A program made the translations under genes and the position numbers. Shown one piece after another: positions 1-9,130 of a stretch of DNA of 23,124 bases (positions are counted from its first letter, which is position 1; each line of letters begins with the position of its first letter). The stretch is from assembly GCA_964200075.2 (NCBI GenBank), contig CAXNAA020000286.1:1-23124 (forward strand), in the 5' to 3' direction. Under the pieces are notes generated by a model. The model searched no databases and was not told where the DNA came from. It saw only the letters and a program-made list of their open reading frames with translations. Origin of the DNA: Sphacelaria rigidula. Its lineage: Eukaryota; Phaeophyceae; Sphacelariales.

Positions 1-420
1 TGACTAGTTTCCCTCCCCCCCCCCCCTTCCCCCCTCCCCCTCCCCCTCCCCCCCCTTCTTTCCCTTTTTTTTCGTGAAACTTCGAGCTTTGTCTTCCTTC
101 CTTGGAGTTTCCGCAGGAAAAAAAGTGTGTGTGCGTATTTATTAATTTTACCCTTCTGCTCTTTTTCAAGTCTTTGTCTACACACCTCTTGGTTAATTTT
201 AGCGCAACGAACCGCCTAGACACCACCATCATGATGCTGAATACCCCCCCCCCCCCCCCCCCCCCCCCACAACAAAACACAAACCAAGCCACACAAGGCA
301 ACCGCCGCGAACACACACGCCANNNNNNNNNNTTAATCCAACGCACCCCCTACCCCCCCCCCTCTTGATCCGGAATCCCCCCCCCCCCCCCCCCCCCCCC
401 CCAAAAAAAAAGTGCTCCGT
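1..420. repeat. Poly-C low-complexity tract with assembly gap
   Basis: Long C homopolymers occur at roughly 17-56, 244-268, 352-362 and 377-402, mixed with short T and A runs. A block of ten N lies at 323-332, so this is a join or a gap of unknown size. Apparent reading frames here encode proline runs and have no support as genes. Homopolymers of this length are often mis-sized in assemblies, so spacing across the stretch should not be trusted. Confidence 0.9.
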
Positions 421-859
421 CTCGAAAGGGATGCGTGGTCAATGGTCAAATGACTAAGGCAAGCAACAAATGAGTACGCCCCCCCCGCTCAAAAAAAGGA
501 GCTGTGACGAAAATTGAAGATCGCAATAGCCAACATTACATCATGCATCGCTTGACATGATCGACTGCAGACGCATCAACCGGTACACAACTTGTATGTC
601 AGTGCGTGCTGTTGACGGTGTCGGGATCACGTTACGTAGCGCGAGAGTGTTTTCGAGGTGGTGGGGAACACCAGCAGCCTTACGTATTCAAACAATAGGA
701 ATGACTGGGAAAACATACTTTGTGGCTTGGGCGAAGGACAAGGGGCCCTCTCAATTTTTGCATGAAAGATGAATTGTTGGAGCGAAGACACGAAACACAC
801 AAACAAACAAACAAACAGAACAAAAAATGTCGGAAACTGCTAGATATGCCAAAGCAACG
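421..859. other. No recognisable feature
   Basis: No coding signal, RNA gene or repeat is evident on either strand. The only local oddity is a short A/C-rich patch near 797-826 with repeated AAAC units. Confidence 0.5.
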
Positions 860-879
860 AGCGACAAATTATGCTAGCG

Positions 880-1010
880 AGGAAAAGCTTTCAAGGGCAG
901 ATCGAGTAGAGTATACCACGGTTAGGACGAATCATCACGGGTTCGAATCACCAAATCCACGATTTCTTCGGCCTGATTACCCAAAAGGGAGAAAAACGTT
1001 GACCGCTGGT
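880..1010 (+). repeat. Possible tRNA-derived SINE head
   Basis: A good pol III B-box-like string, GGGTTCGAATCACC, lies at about 940-953. A GGTTAGGAC string just upstream resembles the D-arm/A-box region of a tRNA. The gap between them is too short for a full anticodon arm, so this is not a functional tRNA gene. The downstream sequence (GATTTCTTCGG...ATTACCC) weakly resembles the body that follows the tRNA-like head of the SINE at 8796. This suggests an old related copy, but the match is loose. Confidence 0.3.
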
Positions 1011-1180
1011 CCAAGGGGTATCCACGCAACGTTTGCGCCATTCCACGTGTCTGGGCTGCGTGTACAGTACCTGGGTTGCAACGCTGAAAACGAAGCCTAA
1101 GGATTGATTGATCCGTCCGGCACGAATCAGTCACACTAACTCGAGTAATTTCCAGACGAATCATTGATTTGTCCGACCCT

Positions 1181-1325
1181 TGGAGTATACTCAATTGCGA
1201 TTGCGGTAATTTGAAAGACGTACTTGAGGTGCTCAAATTAGGGTAGAGTGTTAGGAGTCGTGCTCCAAAAATAGCTGGAAAGCGATCCCTAAAACCTTAC
1301 CCGCAATTGAGTATACTCTACTCAA
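1181..1325. repeat. Inverted repeat around GAGTATACTC palindrome
   Basis: The string GAGTATACTCAATTGCG occurs near 1184-1201. Its reverse complement, CGCAATTGAGTATACTC, occurs near 1302-1318. The core GAGTATACTC is itself a palindrome. The arms are about 20-28 bp and enclose about 95 bp. No coding sequence lies between them. It may be the ends of a very small element or a chance structure. Confidence 0.5.
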
Positions 1326-1330
1326 CCTGC

Positions 1331-1882
1331 CCTTGAAAGCTTTGAAATAGAAACGTCGGTGGAAGAACGTGCAAAGTAGGGATGCGTATCAGGCGCCACA
1401 CCCGGCCTGGTGTGAAATAATCGGGCCCGACGTAGCCAAGGTTGTGTGTAGACAGATAGGGTGTACCCGGAGGTGCGGGATTTTTATTGGCGTACCACTA
1501 CAAACCATATCGAAATGTGTAGCGACCATTCTGAAAGGATATCGAGCCCTGCTCCGAACATTCCGGTATGGTCTGAAAAGGGTATTATTTACAGATAAAA
1601 AATACCCTCTTCTTGTACTTGTGTGAATACCCTGATTTCAGTCGGTATACCCTACGAAGTATCGATGGGAGTACCATTTCTGAGGTGTCCTACTACCGAA
1701 AACTACCACGGTGCCGCGATTTGACTGGAGTATTGCATGGGAAGAACGCAGAGTGGTGCTCAGTCATCCTCCACTACTCGGTATTTCAGCAGGCGAAGGA
1801 AAATATTAGAAAAAAATCTGACTGCCAAGCACATGTCAGCCGTGCTATATTGAAGTGCCTCCTTAGCGGGAAGGCCGATCGG
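1331..1882. other. No gene; scattered AATACC motifs
   Basis: No exon or RNA is recognised. Between about 1560 and 1700 several AATACCC/GGTATACC strings recur. They resemble the vocabulary of the 82-bp array at 2852-3462, so this may be a decayed outlier of that repeat. Short reading frames here look spurious. Confidence 0.35.
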
Positions 1883-1891
1883 TAGGGTTGG

Positions 1892-1943
1892 GTACTGGCG
1901 CGCTGCGCCAGTACCAGGTGTACTGGCTGCGGTCAGCAGCCAG
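1892..1943. repeat. Two adjacent perfect hairpins
   Basis: GTACTGGCGC (1892-1901), a 3-base loop and GCGCCAGTAC (1905-1914) form a perfect 10-bp stem. CTGGCTGC (1923-1930), a 5-base loop and GCAGCCAG (1936-1943) form a perfect 8-bp stem. Both use the TACTGG subterminal motif of the surrounding TIR element, so they are probably paired transposase-binding sites and not terminators. Confidence 0.6.
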
Positions 1944-2373
1944 TATACTGGATCTAAACAGTACACTGGTGCCGCGACCACCGCCTCCCCCCGGCTGGTG
2001 AGGGGGCCCCACCGGAGGCGTGTTTTTACGCGATTTGGCTTCACTAGAAGATATTTTTTGGGTAATTTTGGGCCACTCTGATGCTGCCCGACTCGGGTAT
2101 AAATAGTAAGTGCATGGAAACACTTTGACTGTAGGCGACGGTCAGTTATCAATTGTGTTGGCCACATTTGTGTTGACACCGGTGGATGATGTTATCATAT
2201 CACGTGTACCACACATCCACCATCATGTTGCTCCCGAGACACCTTTGGGCAAGTTGATCGCCATGAAAGTGGTCATATTTCACCCACGCATCCTCATTTA
2301 AAGCCATAAAAAAAGTACCCCGCATAGGATGTACGGATCTCGATTGAAATACCAGCCTCGAATACGGGTGCAT

Positions 2374-2712
2374 CTACGAAGGAACCAAGTACGGAGCCGG
2401 CTTTGACTTGCGGAGCTCGTGGTTCACCCGTTGCAGCTTCTCCTGTCGCAGTTGATCCTGCTGCGACTGCTGACGAACAGCAGCAGCAGTAGCAGGTGGC
2501 GCGACCGCCACAACTTCTGCTTCACCGGGATCGCTCGAGGCCGCGGCGGCTTCGGGGTTTGGAGACCCGCCATTAGGGTCTGCAGAGGGCGTGCTGCTGG
2601 TACTCATGGATTGTTCCATCGTTCGTAAGGTCTCCCAACACCCGCTGCTGTGTAGGTACACTCGTTCCACAGCCTCTCTCTTCTGAAGCGGGCCAGTTTG
2701 GTTGGTTTCCAT
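2374..2712 (-). CDS. Hypothetical protein, Ala/Ser/Gln-rich, inside TIR element
   Basis: This 112-residue frame has an ATG start at 2712. It has a low-complexity middle rich in Ser, Pro, Ala and Gly, then a Gln/Arg/Leu-rich stretch (RQQSQQDQLRQEKLQRVNHE) that could form a short coiled coil. I recognise no family. The amphipathic tail makes it more protein-like than the other frames nearby. It lies wholly inside the putative TIR element, so it could be a captured host exon or the start of a degenerate element protein. It may equally be a chance frame in GC-rich sequence. Confidence 0.25.
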   Translation of the reverse strand: METNQTGPLQKREAVERVYLHSSGCWETLRTMEQSMSTSSTPSADPNGGSPNPEAAAASSDPGEAEVVAVAPPATAAAVRQQSQQDQLRQEKLQRVNHELRKSKPAPYLVPS

Positions 2713-2851
2713 GGTGGTTCATGAGGCAAATTGTAGGACGTACGCAAGAGGGCCATGTACGGGTGTACTGGTGGCCTCTCAGCCAGTACAAGTGGTACTA
2801 CCAGTACAGGAATACTGGCAGTAAATACTGGTCCAGGACCCAACCCTAGTA

Positions 2852-3462
2852 ATCTCGAAATCCCTGGTATCGTAGGTATGACATTTCAAAATACGGGATT
2901 TGGCAGGTACGGTAGGTACTGAGATCTCAAAATACCCTGATATCGCAGGTATCGTAGGTGTGAGTTTAGAAAATACCGGATTGGGTCGGTATCGGTAGGG
3001 TATGAGATTTCCCAAAGACCGGTACCGGGTACCTGCCGCACCCTCTACACCGAATTCAAAACTGTCATATGGTAGTACGAAGCGTTTTAGATCTGGATGC
3101 AAGTTGGGCAGTCCAAGTTTTCACAGGCACCGTAGGTAACGTATCGTACCGAGCGTACTCCCGGTATTTACCGGGGTATCCCATACCGTGGTATGCGTAG
3201 GTATTGTAGGTATGAGTTTTGAAAATACCGGATTGGGCGGGTACGGTAGGTATTGAAATCTCGAAATACCCTGGTATCGCAGGAATCGTAGGTATGACAT
3301 TTCAAAATACCGGATTGGGCGGGTTCGGGAGGTACCTAAATATCGAAATACCCTGGTATCGCAGGTATCGTAGGTATGGCACTTGAAAATACCGGATAGG
3401 ACCGGTATCGGTAGGGTATGGGATGTCCCAAATACCGGTACCGGGTACCTACCTTTCATACG
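2852..3462. repeat. 82-bp tandem (satellite-like) array in two blocks
   Basis: The landmark GGTATCGTAGGTATG recurs at 2866, 2948, 3200, 3282 and 3364, with a spacing of 82 bp within each block. Each unit also carries AAAATACCGGATTGGG and CGAAATACCCTGGTATCGCA. Both blocks finish with the same terminal module (CGGTAGGGTATG, then a CCGGTACCGGGTACCT palindrome, at about 2993-3043 and 3411-3451), so a two-unit and a three-unit block are copies of one higher-order unit. About 150 bp of different sequence separates them. The minus-strand frames across it are artefacts of the period. Confidence 0.85.
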
Positions 3463-4960
3463 GTGCCTTTGCAAGGATCATGCACCATGCTACCATTCCT
3501 TTCAGAACATTTTCACTTTCTAATAATGATTATGAAGGTTACGATATGAAAACGGCGCCGAGACAGCAGCAGGTCTTTGCAGCGTAGTTGTGCAACTCGA
3601 CCCGCTTGTCGGTCGATGCTCGTAGTGGCACAGGAAACAACCGCCGTTCAGGCTTCGTTATACGTTCGGTATTGTGGCCTTGGGGTTTATACGCCGTCTC
3701 CCACAAGACGTGGTCGTACAGCCCAGTCGAAAATAACGGTGTCTTCTGCCAAGAACCACTGTATGAAGATGCTCGGGAAGGGGGCATCGTCCCCTTACAG
3801 ATAGTAGCAGAGATTGCCTCGCTGATATCGCTGACCACGACGGGGGCGGTCCCCTTTGTCTTCTTTTATGAGACTCAACGTCCAATTTTATTCGACGGGG
3901 CTCCGACGTGAATATGTTGAGCTCTCACCGACACTCACCTCATCGACATTTTTCGGATTTTTTTTACCGTTTCACTTGCTCTCAAAGTGCGACAGCGTGC
4001 AATGTTCGATTTTCACGGATGTATCGCGGGTGTTCCAGCTCTTTGAAGGCGCGGTTCGCGTCATACAGTCAGTACTCTACTGCCGGGTCGAAGCACGCAG
4101 TGCCATCTTTGTCGTGAATCTGACGCCAATGATATATTTCTTACATTGAGCGCTTCCGATTTACGCAGTGTTGTGCATGCTTTGCCGTCCGGGTGCCTTA
4201 GCCAGCGACGTGTTCTGTAGCACCACCTTTCCGTGTTAACCTGGACACCTCTCTTCCAATGTTTTTTTTTTCGTTCCCAGGGAACAGGAAGGAACCTTGA
4301 ACCATGCATTCTCTATTTCTAGTTTCGTGCAGCGCTTCGAGTCGCTCCACCCGTCAGACATGCCCACCCGAGGGCAGACATGTCTAGCGAATGTATCGAT
4401 AGGCACCAAGGTGGGAGTGCCCCCCCACCCAGGTAGTGTCGGACTTCGGCAATAGAGACAAGAAATGTCCCGCACCGACCAAACCTCCTACAATGTCCCC
4501 TAGCTCGACTCTGTACACGAGTCACCCTACTCATCCGGGCGTCGGTCCTCACTCTCTTCCAAGCTCATTCTCTTCCAAGGATGTGTTCGCCTCTAACCTC
4601 AGCACATCTCACATGGTGGAGCATGACCGTTTCGAATGGAACCCGCGCCTTGGAAAAAAACATTCCCTAGGCAGACCCCATAATGATGAAAAGGAACGGC
4701 ACTGATGACTGCCTTGGTGAGTGCCTACAGTAAAGTGATCCTGCGATGCCCCCCCGCCCCCTCGAAACTAGCCCCAAAACTGGCACGAAGAAAATGGCCA
4801 TACGGCACATGATTACTTGTTTTAGACGTCATGGAGCCCCTCGTGTGGTTCACATTGACGGAAACGATCAAAAGTAAGGGCGTTCCCAACTCCTCGGTGT
4901 GCTCGGCTTTGTCAACTTGTTTTGCATGCAGATTTAACCCCCTCACCCCAGCCATTTTTC
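3463..4960. other. No gene assigned
   Basis: Several frames of 70-107 codons overlap on both strands between 3539 and 4705 (for example 3588-3911 plus and 3539-3838 minus). None shows a known motif, and no splice structure ties them together. If there is decayed coding sequence here I cannot identify it. The stretch ends at a G homopolymer near 4960-4973. Confidence 0.4.
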
Positions 4961-6461
4961 GGGGGGGGGGGGGCTATCGCGGTATCACTCAGCAGTAGCT
5001 GTGACTGCCTCTCATTCGGCGTTACTGGTTGTCCGGAGAGTGGTTAGCGCTAGTGCCGGGAAAGGTGCGATCAGTGCTAGTTGTGCGAATCACGGTGTAG
5101 ATTGTCTGGTAAGCGGCGGATACCTCTCTATGTGCGTCTCTCTGGTCGTTCAGAAAGTGCTTGCTGCTACAGTTCTAGGCACACTGCTGTCGGTGCAAAT
5201 GTTTAGCTCACGGCGTAGCTTCCAATCAGCTGGTTGAATGTGTGCTTGGTTTGCTTGAATCGGCCGTGAACCGAAGCAGCGTTGTCCGCGTGTGAACAAC
5301 CGCGTCAGTCAAACTGACGGTTTGATGAAAAAACAACGCGCCAAACTTCAACGTGTATGAGTATTGTTCGCCCAAGATCGCACCAGCGCCATTGATGAGC
5401 ACTGCCTCATGCGGTGGTGACTGGGGCTACCTCTGAAGGTGTCAGCCGTCTAGCGTGAGTCTTTGTAGATGGCGGGGATGGCTTAGAATGTTGAGCACAT
5501 TTTCCCAACGGTTGCACATTACCACCAGGTGAAAACGCGGACTTTTATCTTACTGACATGTGGTTGTTTGTGCTGCAATTTCTAGCTGAAGAAGCTCAGA
5601 GTGTCCATTTTTATCCTTTCCGCAGCGCGCAAATAGTTATAGAATGATGAAACCATTTCGGAGCGCAAATTATGTAGATCTGTCGCAGCGTTTTGTTTTT
5701 GGCTCGCCGCATTTTTCTCGCAGTCCAAACTTTGTGATGAGGTAGCCCCTGAACCATGCACCGGAGAGGAACGCGGTGGAACGGTCAGCAAGATTGGATA
5801 TGTTCGGCACGACAAGACGGGGGCAATGAACATTTTCTCATTAATGGCGTTTATGATAATCTCTGCCTACTCGTTCTACGGTAGCGCCCCTCCCCTTTCC
5901 CCCCCCAGAAATGTTTAATGGGGCCCGAGGCGTAATCGATCACGTGAGGGGTGCCTGCAGGCGGGGTGCGACTCGTGCTGATCTTGCATTCTTCTAATAA
6001 ATTTCAAGACCTGGCTCCCAAACCAGCGGGCTCACAAGTCCAGGTGCTTGTCCACCGTGTGCAGCACGTGATCTGAGCTCTGCCATTGGACATATAGTTA
6101 AGGCACCATTCACACGTCCCTTGGGCGAGGGTTTTCGGTCTTCCTTGGTTTAGTAGTTCGGGTAAGGGGTTAGCCTTGCGATTTGGCAAGGAATGTTTTT
6201 CAATCGTGGGATTCCGGAGTCTCCTAACTGGGGGAAATCCACGTCTTGGCCGCGGTCATCGGGAAATTGTAGTTTCCCAGCTGTTCGCAGTTGTCCTGGT
6301 CTTACTATCTGCCTTCACAACCACCCGTACTGCTTTGGAGTGCCTGCCTACCACGACACTTATCACTCGCAGAGCATTTCACCCGTTCCGGCCTATTATC
6401 TCCCATGTTGAACGTAATCGCAATTGCCAGCTGTTTAAGTCGTCCGGGGGTTTGTTCGTGA
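4961..6461. other. No gene assigned; upstream of the SDR gene
   Basis: No exon can be supported. This stretch should contain the promoter and the first exon(s) of the SDR gene, because the exon at 6558 has no in-frame ATG upstream before a stop at 6459. I could not identify the start. A small perfect hairpin, CGTCAGT-CAA-ACTGACG, lies near 5304-5320. A 78-codon frame at 5001-5237 has no recognisable motif. Confidence 0.4.
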
Positions 6462-6557
6462 CACCCATCACCTGTCCGGTTTTGGGGGCTCGTTGCACGA
6501 GAGATCACCATTCGTTCGCACTCCTTTTGCTATTCATCCTGTGACTTCATACTCAAG

Positions 6558-6727
6558 GGTGAGCTGATTGGACGAGGACCAATAGATCCTGTCCGACCGT
6601 TCTTGCCGGACTTGCTCAAGGGCAAGCATGCCTTGGTCACGGGAGGCAATCGAGGTATCGGGGAGGCAATCACAGTCGCTCTGGTAGCAGCAGGCGCCAA
6701 GGTCTGCGTCATGGCTAACAGCGAGGA
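6558..6727 (+). CDS. SDR (DCXR-like) reductase, Rossmann exon with TGxxxGxG
   Basis: This is the first recognisable coding exon of a short-chain dehydrogenase/reductase, an NAD(P)-dependent cytosolic or organellar oxidoreductase. It encodes about 56 residues ending near VCVMANSEE. The nucleotide-binding turn reads ALVTGGNRGIGEAI, which fits TGxxxGxG. The start is set by a pyrimidine-rich tract and AG at 6556-6557. The end is set by a GTGAGT donor at 6728, which leaves two bases of a codon that the next exon completes in frame. There is no ATG in this frame back to the stop at 6459, so at least one upstream exon is missing from this annotation. About 20 residues precede the glycine motif, more than usual, and could join a leader. 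Confidence 0.85.
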
Positions 6728-7308
6728 GTGAGTTCCCTGGTCGAATACGGTCAATAGGCCGTTCAAGGTGCTGCAGGTTGCCATCAAATCACAGTACAAC
6801 ACGTTTATCAGGCATGCACTCATGCTGAGGTCACGGGGGGGGCAATCCAGGCGTCGCGGAGGCCATCACAGTTGCTCTGATAGCGGCAGGTACCAAGGCC
6901 TGCGTCATGGCTATCAGCGAGGAGTGAGTTCCCTCGTGGATGCAACCGTAATGCTGTTCAGGAAACAGCAGGTTGCGATCAAACCACAGTACAATGCGGT
7001 CATCAGACATAAACATTCGTAGACGATAGTATGCATGTTTTCGCGCTTCAGGGCGGGGAGGATATGGTCCATTCGTTCAGGGGTCTGCTGGGTGGGAAGT
7101 GCTTTTTATAGGTAGCTTATGCAGGAAAAACTTGCGACACGGTCCATCCGGCTCACCTGACCTCATTTGATGGGGCTTTGCACGACAAGAGCATACCACA
7201 ACGGAAAGGCTACCGTCAACGCGCGGCGATCGTTGAGATAATCAGAAGGCCGCTGTAGCCCCACCTGAGCTGAGAATCTGGTCCCGAACTTAGCAATCGT
7301 TTGCGCAG
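6728..7308 (+). other. SDR intron containing duplicated exon
   Basis: This is a GT-AG intron of 581 bp (donor GTGAGT, acceptor TTTGCGCAG). It carries the second copy of the Rossmann exon (see separate entry) and no other recognisable feature between 7020 and 7300. Confidence 0.8.
6812..6923 (+). pseudogene. Tandem duplicate of the SDR Rossmann exon, frameshifted
   Basis: The sequence 6821-7016 repeats 6627-6820, exon plus the start of the intron, with a unit of about 195 bp. The GTGAGT donor is kept (6924), and the strings TGCGTCATGGCTA and AGCGAGGAGTGAGTTCCCT are nearly identical to copy 1. In copy 2 the run after CAC is eight G, where copy 1 has GGGAGG (six bases), so the frame shifts by +2. 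Allowing for that shift, the protein would read TGGNPGVAEAITVALIAAG, with the second and third glycines of the motif changed or displaced. Many differences are silent. An AG at 6810-6811 could act as an acceptor. It is probably a dead exon copy, or a mutually exclusive exon if the G-run is a sequencing error. Confidence 0.8.
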
Positions 7309-7573
7309 GGCATTTCGAGAGATGGTAGCGAGGCACGACAGCCTCGATGCGAGCGAAGGCGTGGGAAACGTGTCGTGGGTGAGAGCGAACTTGATGGTAC
7401 CATCCGAAGCAGTGGGAGGTGCCGAAAAAGCTGTGCGGTGGGCGGGTGGCACTGTGGACATTTTGGTGAACAACGCAGGAATCGTTGGTGCCGAAGAATT
7501 CATGGATGTCTCGACCAAGACCTTCGATGACGTCATTGCCATCAACACAAGGGCTCCGCTCCTCGTCTCTCAG
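7309..7573 (+). CDS. SDR (DCXR-like) reductase, exon with NNAG motif
   Basis: This exon supplies one base plus 88 codons and joins the 6558-6727 exon in phase. The acceptor AG is at 7307-7308 and the donor GTGGGA begins at 7574, phase 0. The central LVNNAGIVGAEEF carries the NNAG signature of classical SDRs, which stabilises the central beta sheet. The INTRAPLLVSQ segment matches helix alpha-E with its conserved Asn. The region before NNAG (RANLMVPSEAVGGAEKAV) matches the usual D/N-L-(x)n adenine-pocket segment. Codon use is GC-rich at third positions and the frame is uninterrupted. Confidence 0.9.
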
Positions 7574-7973
7574 GTGGGATGAGCGCTCGGGAAAATGATC
7601 TTGACTTATGTAGCGATTGTCTTTGCTGCTGCGCCCCTCCCATGCTCAAAGCTGCCTTCGAGGCTCTTCATGAATCGGCAATAATGTCGATGCATCTCTC
7701 TCGTACGTACCGTTATCAAACCCAACACGTTAGCGCGAACTGGTAAACCCTAACGCCCTCTTCGATCGATTATGGCGATAGCCCGTTTTCATCGATGTCC
7801 CGTGAAGGTGTAGCCAGTCCTGGTGATCCATCTCTTCTCGGGTGAGCCCAACGGTATTGGAGCCAACGTATACCCGACCGGACAGATTTGCTGGACGCGG
7901 CGATGTCCAGCCTCAGTCCGGCCATGGGGTTTATCTCGCCAATGATGCATTTACTGTCCCCAACGTCTTGCAG

Positions 7974-8067
7974 GTATGCCTGAAGGGCATGATCAAGCAG
8001 AATCACGGCAAGATCGTCAACATCTCTTCGATGAGCTCTGTGATAGCACCGAAAGCGCACGCATCAT
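7974..8067 (+). CDS. SDR (DCXR-like) reductase, exon with catalytic Ser
   Basis: The acceptor CAG is at 7971-7973 after a pyrimidine-rich stretch, and the donor GTGAGA starts at 8068. The exon gives 31 codons plus one base. GKIVNISSMSSVIAPKAHAS is the beta-5 strand with the catalytic serine. In SDRs the active-site Tyr of YxxxK follows about 13 residues after that Ser. Here the exon stops with a lone T exactly there, so the catalytic Tyr codon (TAY) would be split by the intron. The next exon is not confidently found. Confidence 0.85.
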
Positions 8068-8193
8068 GTGAGAGTGACGTCTGAAGTTTGCCGAGTGCCG
8101 AGTTGCTGACTTGCGACGTAAACTGGAAGTGCCGGCCATTCGTTGATTCTCTGCCGTTTGAGTTGTAGGCTCTTTCTAATCTTGTCGATGCAG

Positions 8194-8240
8194 GAACGGA
8201 GTGTTGGAAGTAGCTAGCTCAACCCTACGCACGCAGTACA
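8194..8240 (+). pseudogene. Possible eroded SDR catalytic exon
   Basis: A fair acceptor (CTCTTTCTAAT...GATGCAG) ends at 8193. The following sequence, read from 8196 after the T of the previous exon, gives YGVLEVASSTLRT. This resembles the SDR YxxSKxAxxxLTRT helix, with S and K replaced by L and E. Splicing at the AG itself would create a TGA stop, so if this is the exon it is broken by at least a two-base shift and has lost the catalytic Lys. The similarity is short and could be chance. Confidence 0.25.
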
Positions 8241-8795
8241 CATCACGTTCTCGAAGCAAGTGTAATCAGCAAAACATCTCGTGCAATGTTCACGTGGCTC
8301 ATTCCCACCACTCATCCGTTATTACCCTTACAGTTTTCCTCGGAGTACATACGAGAGGGAGCGGCAGTCATACAATTGAACGCCTTCTCGAATACTCATG
8401 CAAACGCAAGGGCGCGGTAACCAGCCCGGGCGAAGGCGTTCGTCGTGTATCCGTACGCGACAGCTCTGTGATGGCGGTCTATTCGGGGATATCCTCTGTC
8501 GATTCCCACTACCTCCATTTGGTGTAAGGATTCCTTCCTGTTTCGTAGCGAAAGTACAGTGCGTATGGATACCGTGGATTGCTCCCTCGAAAGGGTAGCT
8601 GGCCGCCCCTGGTTCTATCGGCATCATGACTTCTGGTTTCTAGACCGCGATACGCTTTCATTTTGATCAAAGTGGAACGTTTCCCACCCACGGTCAGATG
8701 CAGACGAACGAGCCAGTGAGAGCCCATCGGTTGCCGGCAACTCGGAAGTAGAAAATTCAAAGTTTGGGGTCTTGAATGGCAAATAACTAGTGTTC

Positions 8796-9130
8796 CCCGG
8801 TGGCTCAGTTGATAACATTGAAAACTCTTGACGTTTTGGACGTGGATTCGAACCTCGTTGAAGTCACATGATCCGGGATTTTTCTCACATCATGCCCACC
8901 AGTGGAGAGCGACCATGTCCTGGGTACATAACGTTCGACTTCACGGTCGGCGAGGGAAAAGGGCCCGTTGAACCCGTCTCGCGATGAATAAGAAGGCAAG
9001 CACCGCAAAAGGAAGGTGGAGAACTAAAAGTATAAATCCTGTTTTGACCTCCCTCCTGTTTGACCCCTGCTGGTGTGCTCACATATACCGAAAGATGTAG
9101 ACTGGCGTGCAGAATAGATGGGATGACAAC
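8796..9130 (+). mobile_element. tRNA-derived SINE-like element, copy 1
   Basis: The left end has an A-box (TGGCTCAGTTG, 8801-8811) and a B-box (GGATTCGAACC, 8843-8853) at tRNA-like spacing. These form an internal pol III promoter. The body from 8855 to about 9118 matches the reverse complement of 21320-21840. Shared landmarks include TTTTTCTCACATCATGCCCA, GAAGGCAAG and CTGGCGTGCAGAATAGATGG. Two dispersed copies with a tRNA-like head define a SINE-like family. There is no poly-A tail and I did not find target duplications. It lies in the SDR intron. Confidence 0.75.

Larger units (their letters stand above)
1883..2848. mobile_element. Putative non-autonomous TIR DNA transposon
   Basis: The segment begins TAGGGTTGGGTACTGG (1883-1898) and ends with the inverse, CCAGGACCCAACCCTA (2833-2848), matching at 15 of 16 positions. 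Both ends are packed with TACTGG/CCAGTA hexamers: about six between 1893 and 1970 and about five between 2766 and 2832. Clustered subterminal motifs of this kind are typical transposase-binding sites in hAT and CACTA-type elements, and the TAGGG start is hAT-like. No transposase is visible inside, and I could not find an 8-bp target duplication, so the class is uncertain. Two perfect hairpins lie in the left end. Confidence 0.5.

Noticed and set aside
2779-3474. Minus-strand Tyr/Pro-rich repeat proteins
   Set aside because: The frames arise from the 82-bp array and change frame with it, because 82 is not a multiple of three.
8201-8527. 108-codon frame continuing from the possible SDR exon
   Set aside because: After the first ~13 residues it has no SDR resemblance and no motif, so only the short 8194-8240 stretch was noted.
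8796-8870. A functional tRNA gene
   Set aside because: A- and B-boxes are present, but no paired acceptor stem is evident, and the sequence continues into a body repeated elsewhere. A SINE head fits better.
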